DNA of 52,835 nt from an uncultured Methanobrevibacter sp. (GTDB taxonomy: Archaea; Methanobacteriota; Methanobacteria; Methanobacteriales; Methanobacteriaceae). The stretch lies in the NCBI GenBank assembly GCA_902774685.1, contig CACYJH010000012.1, positions 1 to 52,835 of the forward strand. Reading direction: 5' to 3'. This document shows, piece by piece, positions 29,523 through 38,991 of this stretch; the stretch's first letter is position 1; each line of letters opens with the position of its first letter. The position numbers and the translations under genes were made by a program. The notes below the pieces were generated by a model. It worked only from the letters and a program-made list of their open reading frames with translations. It searched no databases and was not told where the DNA came from.

Positions 29523-30653
29523 CTATCCATTAATCTCCTTAATCTTATCATAAATTTCATCAGGCTTGTGGAGAATTCCTCCAATCTTGCCAATCAAATG
29601 AACATTAGCCTCTCCATGTGCTGCCCTTTCAACTTCATGAACCAATTGACCTAAGTTCATTTCAGGAACAATTATGTCACTTGCAGTTTTTGCGATTTCA
29701 GCAATTTCCTCGTCTGGGAAAGGCCATGGAGTATCAATCTTAAGGGATCCTACCTTGATGCCTTCTTCTCTTGCCTTTTTCATAGCAGCTCCAACAGAAC
29801 GGTATGGAGAACCGCAAGAAACAACAACAATATCTGCATCATCACAATTTTCCTTTTTGACAGAACAGATATCCTTCCTATGCATCAAGACCTTATTGCA
29901 TAATCTTTCAACCAATTCAGTATGGGTGTCTGGATCGTTAGTGTCCGGATAACCTCTTTCATCGTGAGTGAGACCGGTTACGTGAATATTGAATCCATCA
30001 CCAAATGCAGGCATAGGAGTAGTTCCATCTTCAGAAGCATCAAATGGCAAGTATTGTCCATCCACTTTTTCAGGTCTCTTACGAGCTACAATATCAACCT
30101 TATCCGGAATAATCAATTTTTCTCTCATGTGACCTACGACTTCATCAGCAAGAACAGTGACAGGTACTCTGTACTCTTCAGCTAAATTAAATGCTTTGAT
30201 TGTAAAGTCAAAGAATTCCTGAACAGATGAAGGTGCCAAAGCGATAGGTTCATAATCCCCATGGGAACCCCAACGAACCTGCATTATATCAGCTTGTGCA
30301 GACATTGTAGGTTGACCAGTTGATGGTGAACCTCTTTGAACATTGATGATTACAATAGGAGTTTCTGTAATGAAACCATAACCGATATTTTCCTGCATCA
30401 ATGAAATACCTGGACCAGATGTAGCGGTCATTGCTTTCATACCACTCCAACTAGCGCCGATAATAGCTCCAGCAGATGCAATTTCATCTTCCATTTGAAC
30501 AAATGAACCGCCATATTTTGGAAGCAATATTGACATTTGTTCTGCAATTTCAGTAGATGGAGTAATTGGATAACCTGCAAAGAATCTGCAGTTTGCAGCA
30601 ATTGCACCTAAAGCGCAAGCTTCATTTCCTTGAACAAAACGTTCTTCTACCAT
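29523..30653 (-). CDS. korA: 2-oxoglutarate:ferredoxin oxidoreductase, alpha subunit
   Basis: Alpha subunit (376 aa) of the same enzyme. Conserved GNEACALGAIAANCRFFAGY-PITPSTEI region, QMEDEIASAGAIIGASWSG and MTATSGPGISLMQENIGYG are present. The ATG follows the korD stop by 2 bp, with the GAGGTGGAA site inside korD. Length is normal for the free alpha subunit. Confidence 0.95.
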   Translation of the reverse strand: MVEERFVQGNEACALGAIAANCRFFAGYPITPSTEIAEQMSILLPKYGGSFVQMEDEIASAGAIIGASWSGMKAMTATSGPGISLMQENIGYGFITETPIVIINVQRGSPSTGQPTMSAQADIMQVRWGSHGDYEPIALAPSSVQEFFDFTIKAFNLAEEYRVPVTVLADEVVGHMREKLIIPDKVDIVARKRPEKVDGQYLPFDASEDGTTPMPAFGDGFNIHVTGLTHDERGYPDTNDPDTHTELVERLCNKVLMHRKDICSVKKENCDDADIVVVSCGSPYRSVGAAMKKAREEGIKVGSLKIDTPWPFPDEEIAEIAKTASDIIVPEMNLGQLVHEVERAAHGEANVHLIGKIGGILHKPDEIYDKIKEING

Positions 30654-30655
30654 AA

Positions 30656-30862
30656 TTATTCCACCTCTTTCTCAACATAAATAGCTTGATCAGGACAGGA
30701 CACTTCGCATAATCCACATTTAGTGCAAGCTTCCTCATTTTCTGGGAAAGGAAGATACACATTTTTTGTGTTTACCTTGTCAGATTTTGAATAAACTTTT
30801 TTAGGACAAGTCGCTATGCAAATATCGCATCCTTTACAAAGCTTAGAATCTATAATAATCAT
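30656..30862 (-). CDS. korD: 2-oxoglutarate:ferredoxin oxidoreductase, delta (ferredoxin-like) subunit
   Basis: Small protein (68 aa) with two 4Fe-4S sets: CKGCDICIATCPKK (residues about 8-21) and CTKCGLCEVSCPDQ (about 46-59). It relays electrons between ferredoxin and the catalytic subunits. First gene of korDABC, with GAGATGAT before the ATG and A+T-rich promoter DNA upstream. Confidence 0.94.
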   Translation of the reverse strand: MIIIDSKLCKGCDICIATCPKKVYSKSDKVNTKNVYLPFPENEEACTKCGLCEVSCPDQAIYVEKEVE

Positions 30863-31070
30863 TAAATCATCTCACATTCCATAATTATAATACTGTAATA
30901 ATTATTTTAAACATTGATTAAATACCTTAAATACTATTAAAAAATTCTAAGATATAAATCATAATATTAATATATATTGTCTTATTAATTTAAATAATTT
31001 AGTATAATTAACAAGGAAAATAGATTTTAAAAAAATAGATTATTGGAAATAGGATAATAAAAGAACTATA

Positions 31071-31101
31071 AAAAAATAGAATAATAAAAAAATAAAAAAA
31101 G
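31071..31101 (-). terminator. T-tract terminator after mptD
   Basis: Minus-strand T-rich tracts (several of seven T) just downstream of the mptD stop. Confidence 0.35.
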
Positions 31102-31108
31102 AGAATAA

Positions 31109-31480
31109 TTACTCAATTATCTCTTCAACAAACATTAAAGGATAATTGAGCTCTTCAATAAATTTGATTCTAATAACCGCTAAAACATCATCCACTTTGG
31201 AATAGATCTTAACGTCCAACATATCTCCACTGAGGGAAGTATATTCAAATTCAGTCATAGCCTTATCCAATCTATCCAAATCAATGGAAACCTCTACCTT
31301 TTCAATGCAAGGCTGTAAAGCGAAAGACTCTTCCATAGCCTTTTCAAGACTTGGAATATTGGTTTTATTGAAAGGAGTTCCTACAAATTGATGGAATAGA
31401 GCCCCCATACTAATTGCTCCTTCAAATATTGCTCTTTCCCTATTTGAAATATTAGAAAAATATTTTTCTTTAGTGTCCAT
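31109..31480 (-). CDS. mptD: Archaeal dihydroneopterin aldolase (MptD type)
   Basis: 123-aa protein matching the archaeal DHNA aldolase family that releases 6-hydroxymethyl-dihydropterin for tetrahydromethanopterin synthesis. The recognised signature is the N-terminal YFSNISNRERAIFEGAISMG followed by ALFHQFVGTPF, and the short length. It is unrelated in sequence to bacterial FolB. It stands just downstream of a sortase gene but with its own A+T-rich spacing. Assigned from memory of the family; good but not certain. Confidence 0.75.
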   Translation of the reverse strand: MDTKEKYFSNISNRERAIFEGAISMGALFHQFVGTPFNKTNIPSLEKAMEESFALQPCIEKVEVSIDLDRLDKAMTEFEYTSLSGDMLDVKIYSKVDDVLAVIRIKFIEELNYPLMFVEEIIE

Positions 31481-31528
31481 AAAATACCTCGGAATAAAAA
31501 TTATTAAAATGAATAAACTAATTTTAGT

Positions 31529-32287
31529 CTAACTTACTCCCATCAGACCATTCAACCATCCTAATTTATCCGCCCATATCTGAGAGGATACTGGGAAGAT
31601 TGAGAAATAAATCAGAACTATTGTTATTGCTATAACCACAGCCAAAATGATTTTCCTTTCATCAGCTGGAGAGAAATAAGTTATAATCAAACCGAAAGCT
31701 AAAAATCCAAATGTAATGATCCATGCCCAATGGGCTTGAGGATTCTCTTCAAGAGCGGTTTCATTAATTGGGCTTGTAGAATTCAATTCAGCAGTTACAA
31801 TAAGCCTTTGGGCAGTTGAACCTATAGGATGGCAAGTAACCAGAATCAACTCCTGATTATGAATGTCTCCAGTCTTATGACTTTCATTTAGAACCAATGA
31901 GTTGGTAGGTGAAATGATTTCAGATTTCTTGACTGTATAATTTACCTCACCGATTCCTGGCCATTCCAATGTGATTACATCTCCCTTCTTAAGAGCATCC
32001 AATCGTAAAAATGGAGAACCCTGCAATGTCCTATGACCATATAGAATTACATCACCCTTAGTTGGAATATTGGAAATATAGTCTATGAATACTCCTTGAG
32101 AAATGGAAACATTGTTGATTTTCTCAAATACACCAATGGAAGGAATAATAACTACAGATGAATTAATGTCCTTAGATTCAGCAACATTCTTATATGAATA
32201 GTAATTTACTTCAGTTAAAGCATATAAGCTAATAATCAATAAAGCAACTATTATAACAACTGTTGGCCATCTTATCTTCAAATCCAT
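31529..32287 (-). CDS. Sortase (transpeptidase) with N- and C-terminal membrane segments
   Basis: About 252 aa. One transmembrane helix near the N-terminus (about 11-25), then a sortase beta-barrel with catalytic His in LYGHRTL (H85), Cys in LILVTCHPIGS (C152) and Arg in QRLIV (R161), then two or three C-terminal hydrophobic segments. Sortases cut a C-terminal motif and join proteins to the wall or to each other; the pseudomurein or surface-protein target here is unknown. The preferred start is ATG 32287 with GATGATT upstream; TTG 32302 is an alternative. It follows a membrane protein gene with a CpaB-like segment. The adhesin in this window lacks an obvious LPxTG signal. Confidence 0.88.
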   Translation of the reverse strand: MDLKIRWPTVVIIVALLIISLYALTEVNYYSYKNVAESKDINSSVVIIPSIGVFEKINNVSISQGVFIDYISNIPTKGDVILYGHRTLQGSPFLRLDALKKGDVITLEWPGIGEVNYTVKKSEIISPTNSLVLNESHKTGDIHNQELILVTCHPIGSTAQRLIVTAELNSTSPINETALEENPQAHWAWIITFGFLAFGLIITYFSPADERKIILAVVIAITIVLIYFSIFPVSSQIWADKLGWLNGLMGVS

Positions 32288-32519
32288 AACAATCATCAAC
32301 AAATAAATAATTGAATTTTGATAAATTAATCAAATGCTTATCAAAATTTATAAAAATATTAAATTTATAGTCATTTATCTATTTTTTATATTTAATAAAT
32401 CATTATATTTAATTCAAGAAAAATTGGATTTGAAAAATAGGAAAAACAATGAAATTATAAAAAAATAATAAAAATAAGAAATGAAAAAATAAAAAATAAA
32501 ATGGGAGAAATTGAATAGA

Positions 32520-34160
32520 TTAAAGGAAATCCAATGATTGGTTTTGGTAAAGATTCTCATAATAGGTTTCATCTAATTCATTAATCACCCAAGTTGGAGC
32601 AAATTCCGTTGGGATTGTCAGCACTAAACTGTCCATATTGTTAATTACAAAATTCACATCAGATTGGGGAACTTCCAAAAGAATGATATATTCTGAATCC
32701 AATTCTCCTAAATTGGACATTCGTTCAAAATTAGATAATCTGATGCCGTAATTTGTCAAATAGGAATCCAATGCATTATCATCCCTGCTTGAATTCAAGA
32801 CTGCTGCCTTGAGCAATTCCTCAACATCACTAGAATATGAACTGGTATTTTCAAAAGGTTTGGTTTCATTTCCTTTGATTATTGTATTTGATTTTGATAC
32901 TGTGCTGTCAACCAATCCACTATCCTTTGAACGTAGAATAGCTAAAACTGTAGCACCACTGACTATAGGCTCATCTTCTGATGTCTCTTCCAACAGATCA
33001 TCACTAGGGACATCCTCCAATGATCCATCAACACTTGTCTCATTTAATGGAACTTCACTTGAATTATCTCCATCATCGTATTCTTGAGGATAATCTGAAG
33101 AGTTATCGTTTAATGAATAGATGTCAACAACAGAGCCTACAGAAATCAGCCCTCCAGTAGCTTGAAGTCTTGAAAGGGAAATCGGAACAATGACTGTATT
33201 TACCTTCTCAAACTGGACATTCGATAAGATTTTTGCATCATTGTCCTTGACAAAATCATTTGCATCCTTAACAGACATTAGAATATCCCTATCTTCTCCA
33301 TAAGACATCATGACTCTGCCAAAATCATCCTTAGATGAGACTATTTTGGAACTGTGATATAATCTCCAATCCTTTGTTGCAGACCTTACAACATCAATAG
33401 ACTTGATTTCTTCAATATCATAGGCATTATTTATCCTATTTTCCAAGGTATAGGCATTCTCATTAAGTGCCAAGGGACCTTTATACAATGCATGAACCTC
33501 ATTTAATTTTGAATTCCTTTCCAGATTCAATTCACTTTGAAAGGGTTGATATACAAAGAAGTAAAATACTGAAGATATCAATACTAAAACTATCAGTAGA
33601 ACTGTTATCTTTCCAAATAATGATTTGGAGGAATTGCTTTTATTTAATAGATTAGTTTTAAAGTTCAATAAACCTTTTTTAATGCCATTAGCATTAGAAT
33701 TTTTATTATAATGTTTATCTTTAGAAGATTCTTTATCAGATTCCTCACTACTCGTTATATCATCATACAAATCATCTTGATTTAAATCATCAAACTCTTG
33801 TGAATCCTTGGAATAAATGTATTTGGCATATTTCTCATCAACACCATCCAAGTCATCAGAGTCTAAACCCTCTTTAGAAACTTTTTTAGAACTAAAATCC
33901 TTAGAAACTTCTTTGGAACTAAAATCCTTAGAAACTTCTTTGGAACTAATATTATCGTTATAAAATCCTGCATCTGAATTGGAACCCTTCTTTAATGGAG
34001 AACTTTCAGGAATAATTGAATCAAAGCTGGCAAAATGGGAAGAATCATCATTATCCTTAGACCCATCTGATTTTAACTTATTTTTGTCTCCCAATTTATT
34101 TAACTTAGATTTAAAATAATCCTTTTTAAATAAATTAAATCGATTTTTTCGATTAGTCAT
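32520..34160 (-). CDS. Single-pass membrane protein, DUF515-like, with CpaB/SAF-like segment
   Basis: 546-aa protein. The N-terminal ~175 residues are charged and Ser/Asp/Lys-rich, with three tandem copies of a 9-residue unit (SSKEVSKDF type). One transmembrane helix (about residues 187-207, ITVLLIVLVLISSVFYFFVY) precedes an outside domain. In that domain TVIVPISLSRLQATGGLISV-GSVVDIYSL resembles the SAF/CpaB segment of pilus-assembly proteins, which is inference. An acidic insert follows. I relate it to the archaeal DUF515 family from memory. The start is probably ATG 34160; TTG 34169 is the alternative. It is upstream of the sortase in the same direction, with a 230-bp gap. Confidence 0.7.
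   Translation of the reverse strand: MTNRKNRFNLFKKDYFKSKLNKLGDKNKLKSDGSKDNDDSSHFASFDSIIPESSPLKKGSNSDAGFYNDNISSKEVSKDFSSKEVSKDFSSKKVSKEGLDSDDLDGVDEKYAKYIYSKDSQEFDDLNQDDLYDDITSSEESDKESSKDKHYNKNSNANGIKKGLLNFKTNLLNKSNSSKSLFGKITVLLIVLVLISSVFYFFVYQPFQSELNLERNSKLNEVHALYKGPLALNENAYTLENRINNAYDIEEIKSIDVVRSATKDWRLYHSSKIVSSKDDFGRVMMSYGEDRDILMSVKDANDFVKDNDAKILSNVQFEKVNTVIVPISLSRLQATGGLISVGSVVDIYSLNDNSSDYPQEYDDGDNSSEVPLNETSVDGSLEDVPSDDLLEETSEDEPIVSGATVLAILRSKDSGLVDSTVSKSNTIIKGNETKPFENTSSYSSDVEELLKAAVLNSSRDDNALDSYLTNYGIRLSNFERMSNLGELDSEYIILLEVPQSDVNFVINNMDSLVLTIPTEFAPTWVINELDETYYENLYQNQSLDFL
33874..33954. repeat. Three tandem 27-bp units in the DUF515-like gene
   Basis: Units at 33874-33900, 33901-33927 and 33928-33954, nearly identical, encode the 9-residue Ser/Lys/Glu/Val repeat in the cytoplasmic stalk. 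In-frame, so copy number can change without breaking the gene. Confidence 0.85.
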
Positions 34161-34361
34161 AGTTATCAAACCTAAAATAGAATGAGATATGAAAATAGAA
34201 AAATAGGTTTGAAAAATATTGATTTATAAAAACTTAAAGTGAAAAATAGCTTGATAAAAATAGAAATTAATTAAAAAAAATAAAGAAAAAAGAAATTTAA
34301 GAAAAAATAAAGAAATTAGGAGATTAAAAAAAGAAATAAAAATAAAAGAATAATTTTAAAA

Positions 34362-35303
34362 TTATTCCTCTTCCACTTCTCCAGTGCTAATAGCTTTTAA
34401 TTTTTCCTCTTTCTCATCTTTTTCTTCTGCTTCTTTTGCTTCTCCAATGATTTCACCAGAAGAAACTCTGTTGATGTTTTCTCTCATAGTTTTAAATCTT
34501 TCTTGAGCAGTGCTTAATGAAAGACTTACCTTATTAGCGGTTATTTCTCTAACCTGACCGATATTCTTATTTACGTTTTCAGGTGTTAACGCCTCTTCAG
34601 TATCTATGAAGAATTCCAAGAATGTCATGAACATGTAAATCAATGCCAAGATGAATAAGACTAAAGCAGGAAGATTTACAGCCCCAATAGACACATTAAT
34701 AGGTAAAAGCAATAAGAGAATCATTGCAGCTCCAAGGCCGATGATATAATAGTTATCGACTTTAGGATATCTTATTGTACTGATCATCAAATAACCTGCA
34801 AATAGCATTAATATGCTTGCAACCGCAGTATTGAATAAGCCACTTAAATAATAAGAAGCTAATACGATAGCGGTACCAGGTATTGGGAACCCTACAAATC
34901 CATGATAATTGATCTTATCCGCAATGACATTATAACGAGTAAGTCTTAAAATACCGCAGACAAGTGTGAAAACTGCAACGATAGCCACTAAATAAGCTGC
35001 CCAATCAGATATTTGCAATCCTAAATAGTATAAAAGCACTGAAGGTGCTACACCAAAAGATACAATATCCGCTAAAGAATCTATATTTTTACCAAAACCA
35101 AATGGATCATCACGATTAAGTTTTCTTGAAACCCATCCGTCTATAGAGTCAAAAACAACTGCAACAAGTATACATGATGCTGCATATGTCAAATGATTAT
35201 CCATAACCATCAATATAGCTAAAAATCCAAATACCAAATTCAATATTGAAATGATATCAGGAACAGCTAAAAAATATCCCATTCCAACACTTTTTAATCT
35301 CAT
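34362..35303 (-). CDS. Archaetidylserine synthase (CDP-alcohol phosphatidyltransferase)
   Basis: Integral membrane enzyme (313 aa) that transfers serine to CDP-archaeol. The CDP-alcohol motif is intact: D52, D55-G56, R60, G71, D75 and D79 in FDSIDGWVSRKLNRDD and FGFGKNIDSLADI. About seven or eight hydrophobic helices follow to residue 235. The remaining ~75 residues form a charged cytoplasmic tail ending in Glu/Lys-rich sequence, absent from shorter family members. The ATG has a TTGGAG site upstream. Confidence 0.9.
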   Translation of the reverse strand: MRLKSVGMGYFLAVPDIISILNLVFGFLAILMVMDNHLTYAASCILVAVVFDSIDGWVSRKLNRDDPFGFGKNIDSLADIVSFGVAPSVLLYYLGLQISDWAAYLVAIVAVFTLVCGILRLTRYNVIADKINYHGFVGFPIPGTAIVLASYYLSGLFNTAVASILMLFAGYLMISTIRYPKVDNYYIIGLGAAMILLLLLPINVSIGAVNLPALVLFILALIYMFMTFLEFFIDTEEALTPENVNKNIGQVREITANKVSLSLSTAQERFKTMRENINRVSSGEIIGEAKEAEEKDEKEEKLKAISTGEVEEE

Positions 35304-35803
35304 AATTTGACTCCAATAATATTTTAAAACAATCTCCCTTATTAATTTTTTCTAAAAACGAAATTCGTTCTCTTAATCAATGTAAAAATAATAATATGAT
35401 AATAAAATACATTTTAACTAGTATATTTAATTAATTTTGAAAAAATAAAATCAAATCATTATTTTTAATTAAAATAAATATATTTAAACAAAGTAAATTT
35501 TTTAATATGAATTCCCTTTTTTCTTATAAAATGAATTTTTTAATCCAAATATAATCTTTGCATTAAAAAATAAACAATATTTATTATAATAATATTATTT
35601 TTAATCCATTATTTATATATTACTCAATAATATATAATAATTCCTATTATTTTTCTTATTACTTTTAGATTTAAGAGGAACCTTGAACATTAAAAACAAA
35701 ATTATATATTCTAATAAGAAGATATATAAATTTAATATAGTAATATTGTTTTTTGATTTTGGAAAATTAAGTAATACTTTGAAAATACCTATCACGTGAT
35801 TTT
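35304..35803. promoter_or_regulatory. Divergent 500-bp intergenic region
   Basis: Lies between archaetidylserine synthase (minus) and the next plus-strand gene. It contains a 13-bp inverted repeat AACGAAATTCGTT (35357-35369), about 55 bp upstream of the minus gene, and a plus-strand TATA-like GATATATAAA (35721-35730). A perfect palindrome ATCACGTGAT (35791-35800) overlaps the ribosome-binding site of the plus gene. A short A+T-rich frame on the minus strand (35613-35795) is judged non-coding. Confidence 0.45.
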
Positions 35804-36583
35804 ATGATTGAAGACAGAATACAGATTCTCAGAAGAGCAGCAAAGGTCTCATCTAGAGAGAATAATGCACAAGTATGGTGTGTCATTGCAGGAAATGAAA
35901 AGTTAGTCGATGACATAGCATATAATGCAATCACAGCCAGTGATAGAGTTCAAATTTTATTTAGGGAATCCATAAAAATCATAGACAAATATACTGCAAA
36001 AAGATTTGACTGCATTATGCTTAAAGGAGAAGAGCTTAAAATCAGCGAACTTAGAAACAGATGCTCTGAAAAAGGAGGAGCATCAATTGAAATCACTGAT
36101 GTGCATATAAAAACCGTCCCTAATTTGCTGGTTATTGTAGGTCCTGAAGAATCCATGAAATCATTCAATGGAGAAACTACAAGGCAAAAAACTGAAATAA
36201 ACATTTTAGCAGAAGATCATACAAGCAGTTTTATTAAAGCAGAGCTCAATACACGCTTGAAATTACCTTCATTTTTAAGAAGCACCATGACACCAATACT
36301 TGATATGAGTGATGTCGTGCTGTCTGCAATTCTTGTTTCCGTAGTGGATGAGGAAGATATCGAAGCGGTAAAACTTATCAGCCAAAACAATAGCTTATTT
36401 GGAATTGACTTGAAGAAAACAATACAGGATAAGGAAAAACTAAGAATTCCTGAAAAAGAGGAAAGTGAATCTCAAACTGAAACTCAAACTGATTCTCAAA
36501 TTGAAACAGAAATGAATGATGAATCAGTGAAAGAGAATCAAGTTAGTGAAACTGAACAGGAAACAAAATCAGATATTGAATAA
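35804..36583 (+). CDS. Conserved archaeal protein of unknown function
   Basis: 259 aa, not recognised. Residues 1-200 look like a folded alpha/beta protein (VWCVIAGNEKLVDDIAYNAI; NLLVIVGPEESMKSF; VVLSAILVSVVDEEDIEAV), with no obvious catalytic or metal motif and no membrane segment. The last ~45 residues are a Glu/Gln/Ser/Thr-rich disordered tail. ATG preceded by GTGAT. It is followed after 318 bp by the MreB-like gene in the same direction, which may indicate a shared function in shape or division, but the gap makes an operon uncertain. Confidence 0.75.
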   Translation: MIEDRIQILRRAAKVSSRENNAQVWCVIAGNEKLVDDIAYNAITASDRVQILFRESIKIIDKYTAKRFDCIMLKGEELKISELRNRCSEKGGASIEITDVHIKTVPNLLVIVGPEESMKSFNGETTRQKTEINILAEDHTSSFIKAELNTRLKLPSFLRSTMTPILDMSDVVLSAILVSVVDEEDIEAVKLISQNNSLFGIDLKKTIQDKEKLRIPEKEESESQTETQTDSQIETEMNDESVKENQVSETEQETKSDIE

Positions 36584-36901
36584 GCTTTTTCACAATACCC
36601 CTGCTTCTTTCAACAATTATTCACAACAATCCATTCATTGCTCAATTACTATTTTTAAAAATATTCTAAAGCAATATAATTATACTCAAAATATAAACTT
36701 TTTTTCATAATATTATACAAAAACTTATTATTAATAAAAATTATAAATACTATTATTATAATATTAGTTAATTACTTTTTGGAATTTGATTGAATTTTTA
36801 ATTGAAAACATGATTCTAAAAATAAAATCTAGCGTAATTGATTAATGAATATAATATCAAACATAAATAATTTAATTTTATTTTATAATGGAGGAATAAA
36901 T
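36584..36901. other. 318-bp A+T-rich gap before the MreB-like gene
   Basis: No coding frame of note. The downstream half contains TATA-like stretches (near 36735-36765) suitable for an own promoter of the MreB-like gene. A GGAGG site at about 36890-36895 decides a TTG start for that gene. Confidence 0.4.
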
Positions 36902-37972
36902 TTGAGTATTTTCGGAAATGAAGACGCTGTTGAAATTGAACCAACCAGAGTCGTTAAAAACAGTTTAGGTATTGATTTAGGTACCTTAAACACCGTAATC
37001 GCAAAACCATCAGGAGATAAATTTGACTTATACCAAATTCCTTCTGTAGTTGCTGTTAAGAAAGATGACCCTTCTGCAGTACTTGCTGTTGGGGAAGAAG
37101 CTAAAAAAATGTTAGGCAGAACCCCAGAAGACATTGTTGCAGTAAGACCACTTAAAAAAGGAGTAATCGAAAACGTTGCACAAGCACAAGCATTACTCAT
37201 CAGAGCAATGGAAATTGGTATTAACGAAGGAGAAACTGTAGGAAGAATTGTCATTGGAATTCCTGGAGATGCTTCTGAAGTAGAAAAGAATGCTGCTGAA
37301 GAAATAGGTAGAAAAGCTGGTGCTGAATACGTTTTAGTAGTAAGCGAAGGTTTAGCTGCAGCTATTGGTGCAGGATTACCTATTGCAGAACCAAACGGAA
37401 CCATGGTAATCGACATCGGTGCAGGATCCACTGATTTAGTAGTCATTTCCCTTGGTGGAATCAATGATATTGAAACCGTAAGAGTAGGTGGAGACGACAT
37501 AGACAACAGAATCGTAGAATTGGTTGCAGAAAAATACAATGTTGCAATCAGCATTCACGATGCAGAAGCTGCAAAGATGGAAGTCGGTATGATCCATTGC
37601 AGCGAAGAGTTTGAAAACTTAAATTATGAAGTTATTGGTAAATCCTTAGAAACTAACAGACCTAAAAAAGTTGTAATTGATTCAATGTTAGTTGCAGATG
37701 CAGTAGAACCAATCATCAAAGAAGTAATCAGCGGATTAAACCTCATCTTAGAAAGATTACCTGCTGAATTGATGATGGGCATTTATAAAAACACTGTAGC
37801 AGTAGGGGGAAGTTCCAGATTAAGAGGACTTAAAGAAAGAATTTTCGATGAATCAGATATTCCAATTCAAATTTCTGATGACCCTATGACTGTAGTTGCT
37901 AAAGGAACTGCAATCGTAGCTGCTGAACCATTAGCTTTAGAACCGGAAGTACGTTTAAAAGCTATGAAATAA
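36902..37972 (+). CDS. mreB: MreB-like actin-family ATPase
   Basis: Actin/Hsp70-fold protein (356 aa from the TTG at 36902). Phosphate 1 motif GIDLGTLNTVIA at about 23-34, phosphate 2 MVIDIGAGSTDLVVISLGG, adenosine motif AVGGSSRLRGLKERI and SEGLAAAIGAGLPIAEPNG are as in MreB. The TTG is chosen because GGAGG lies 6 nt upstream; an ATG 57 nt earlier adds 19 residues with no homology and no ribosome-binding site. MreB-like proteins occur in pseudomurein-walled rod or coccobacillary methanogens, so a wall-growth or shape role is likely but unproven. A strong hairpin follows. Confidence 0.88.
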   Translation: MSIFGNEDAVEIEPTRVVKNSLGIDLGTLNTVIAKPSGDKFDLYQIPSVVAVKKDDPSAVLAVGEEAKKMLGRTPEDIVAVRPLKKGVIENVAQAQALLIRAMEIGINEGETVGRIVIGIPGDASEVEKNAAEEIGRKAGAEYVLVVSEGLAAAIGAGLPIAEPNGTMVIDIGAGSTDLVVISLGGINDIETVRVGGDDIDNRIVELVAEKYNVAISIHDAEAAKMEVGMIHCSEEFENLNYEVIGKSLETNRPKKVVIDSMLVADAVEPIIKEVISGLNLILERLPAELMMGIYKNTVAVGGSSRLRGLKERIFDESDIPIQISDDPMTVVAKGTAIVAAEPLALEPEVRLKAMK

Positions 37973-38012
37973 ATATTAAACAATTTCAAGCGTTAATTAT
38001 ACGTATAAATAC

Positions 38013-38036
38013 TATGGATTGTTTTTACAATCCATA
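38013..38036 (+). terminator. Perfect hairpin after MreB-like gene
   Basis: Stem TATGGATTGT / ACAATCCATA (10 bp, no mismatch) with a TTTT loop, 40 bp after the stop. A 12-bp palindrome TTATACGTATAA (37997-38008) lies just before it. It may terminate or stabilise the transcript; T-rich sequence follows at 38041-38047. Confidence 0.45.
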
Positions 38037-38195
38037 ATATTCCTTTTAATCACCAACAAATACACCATTTCAAAACTTACTCTTTTTCAAATTTATGAAC
38101 TTTTTCTTAAAAATTATATATTCTAAAAACATATTAAATAATATAATAAAAACTATTTTAACAATCAAATTAACAATTAAACTGGATTTAATAAT

Positions 38196-38855
38196 ATGGA
38201 TACACTAGGATTAGATGAAGCTGGAAGAGGTCCTGTTTTAGGCCCTATGGTTATGGCAGGTATTGTAATACCTGAGAAAAAAGAAAAGATCATTGAAAGA
38301 ATGGGCGTAAAGGATTCCAAAAGATTGACTCCAAACAGAAGAGCTGTCCTATATCGTAAATTGACTAAAATGTTCGATTATGAAACAGTGGTAATCACTG
38401 CAAAGGACATTGATACCTTAAGAGCAAAAGGAATTAATCTTAACCAAATAGAAAAATTGGCTATGAAAAAAATCATCAGCACTCTTCGAGCAGATAGAAT
38501 CATCATAGATGCTTTGGATGTTAAGGAAGGAAGGCTTCAGGAAGAGATGGAAGAATATGTAGGCCATAGCTGTGAAGTCATTGCAGAGCATAAGGCAGAT
38601 GATAACTATCTTGCGGTAGGAGCGGCTTCAATCATTGCAAAAACAAAAAGGGATATGATTATTGAAGAGATAAATAAGCAGTATATCAGATCCACCAAGG
38701 ACAGAGATGGAATCGGTTCAGGTTATCCAAGCGATCCTAAAACCAAAAACTTCTTGAAGAAATTCAAATATGATGAAATGCCTGATTTCGTTAGAAGAAG
38801 TTGGGGAACAGTCCAAAAGATAAAAGAAGCCGAAGAGGCTGAAAAATTAGAATAA
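38196..38855 (+). CDS. rnhB: Ribonuclease HII
   Basis: Cuts the RNA strand of RNA-DNA hybrids and single ribonucleotides in DNA (219 aa). GLDEAGRGPVLGPMVMAGIV carries D7 and E8 of the active site; further acidic ligands fall in IIIDALDV and EHKADDNYLAVGAASIIAKT. Length is typical for archaeal RNase HII. Stands alone on the plus strand, convergent with purO. Confidence 0.96.
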   Translation: MDTLGLDEAGRGPVLGPMVMAGIVIPEKKEKIIERMGVKDSKRLTPNRRAVLYRKLTKMFDYETVVITAKDIDTLRAKGINLNQIEKLAMKKIISTLRADRIIIDALDVKEGRLQEEMEEYVGHSCEVIAEHKADDNYLAVGAASIIAKTKRDMIIEEINKQYIRSTKDRDGIGSGYPSDPKTKNFLKKFKYDEMPDFVRRSWGTVQKIKEAEEAEKLE

Positions 38856-38910
38856 CTTATTTTAATTATTTTTAAAAATAGCTGTTATATAAAATAAAAG
38901 AAATAGAAAA

Positions 38911-38974
38911 TAGCCGTTAATTTAATAAAAAATTAAAAAAGTAGCAGTTAAATTAATAAAAAAATTAAAAAAAG
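38911..38974. repeat. Imperfect tandem ~32-bp repeat between rnhB and purO
   Basis: Two copies starting TAGCCGTTAATTTAATAAAA (38911) and TAGCAGTTAAATTAATAAAA (38942), each ending in A-rich tracts; a partial third copy starts near 38879. In the convergent spacer the A tracts serve as T tracts for terminating the minus-strand purO transcript. Confidence 0.6.
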
Positions 38975-38991
38975 AATAAAAGAAAATAAAT

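Noticed and set aside
35613..35795. 60-residue minus-strand frame in the 500-bp divergent spacer
   Set aside because: Low-complexity Asn/Lys/Ile/Leu sequence, no ribosome-binding site, and it covers the promoter of the plus-strand gene.
36883..37554. 223-residue minus-strand frame antisense to the MreB-like gene
   Set aside because: It is a shadow frame; the plus strand shows a full actin-family protein with all nucleotide motifs.
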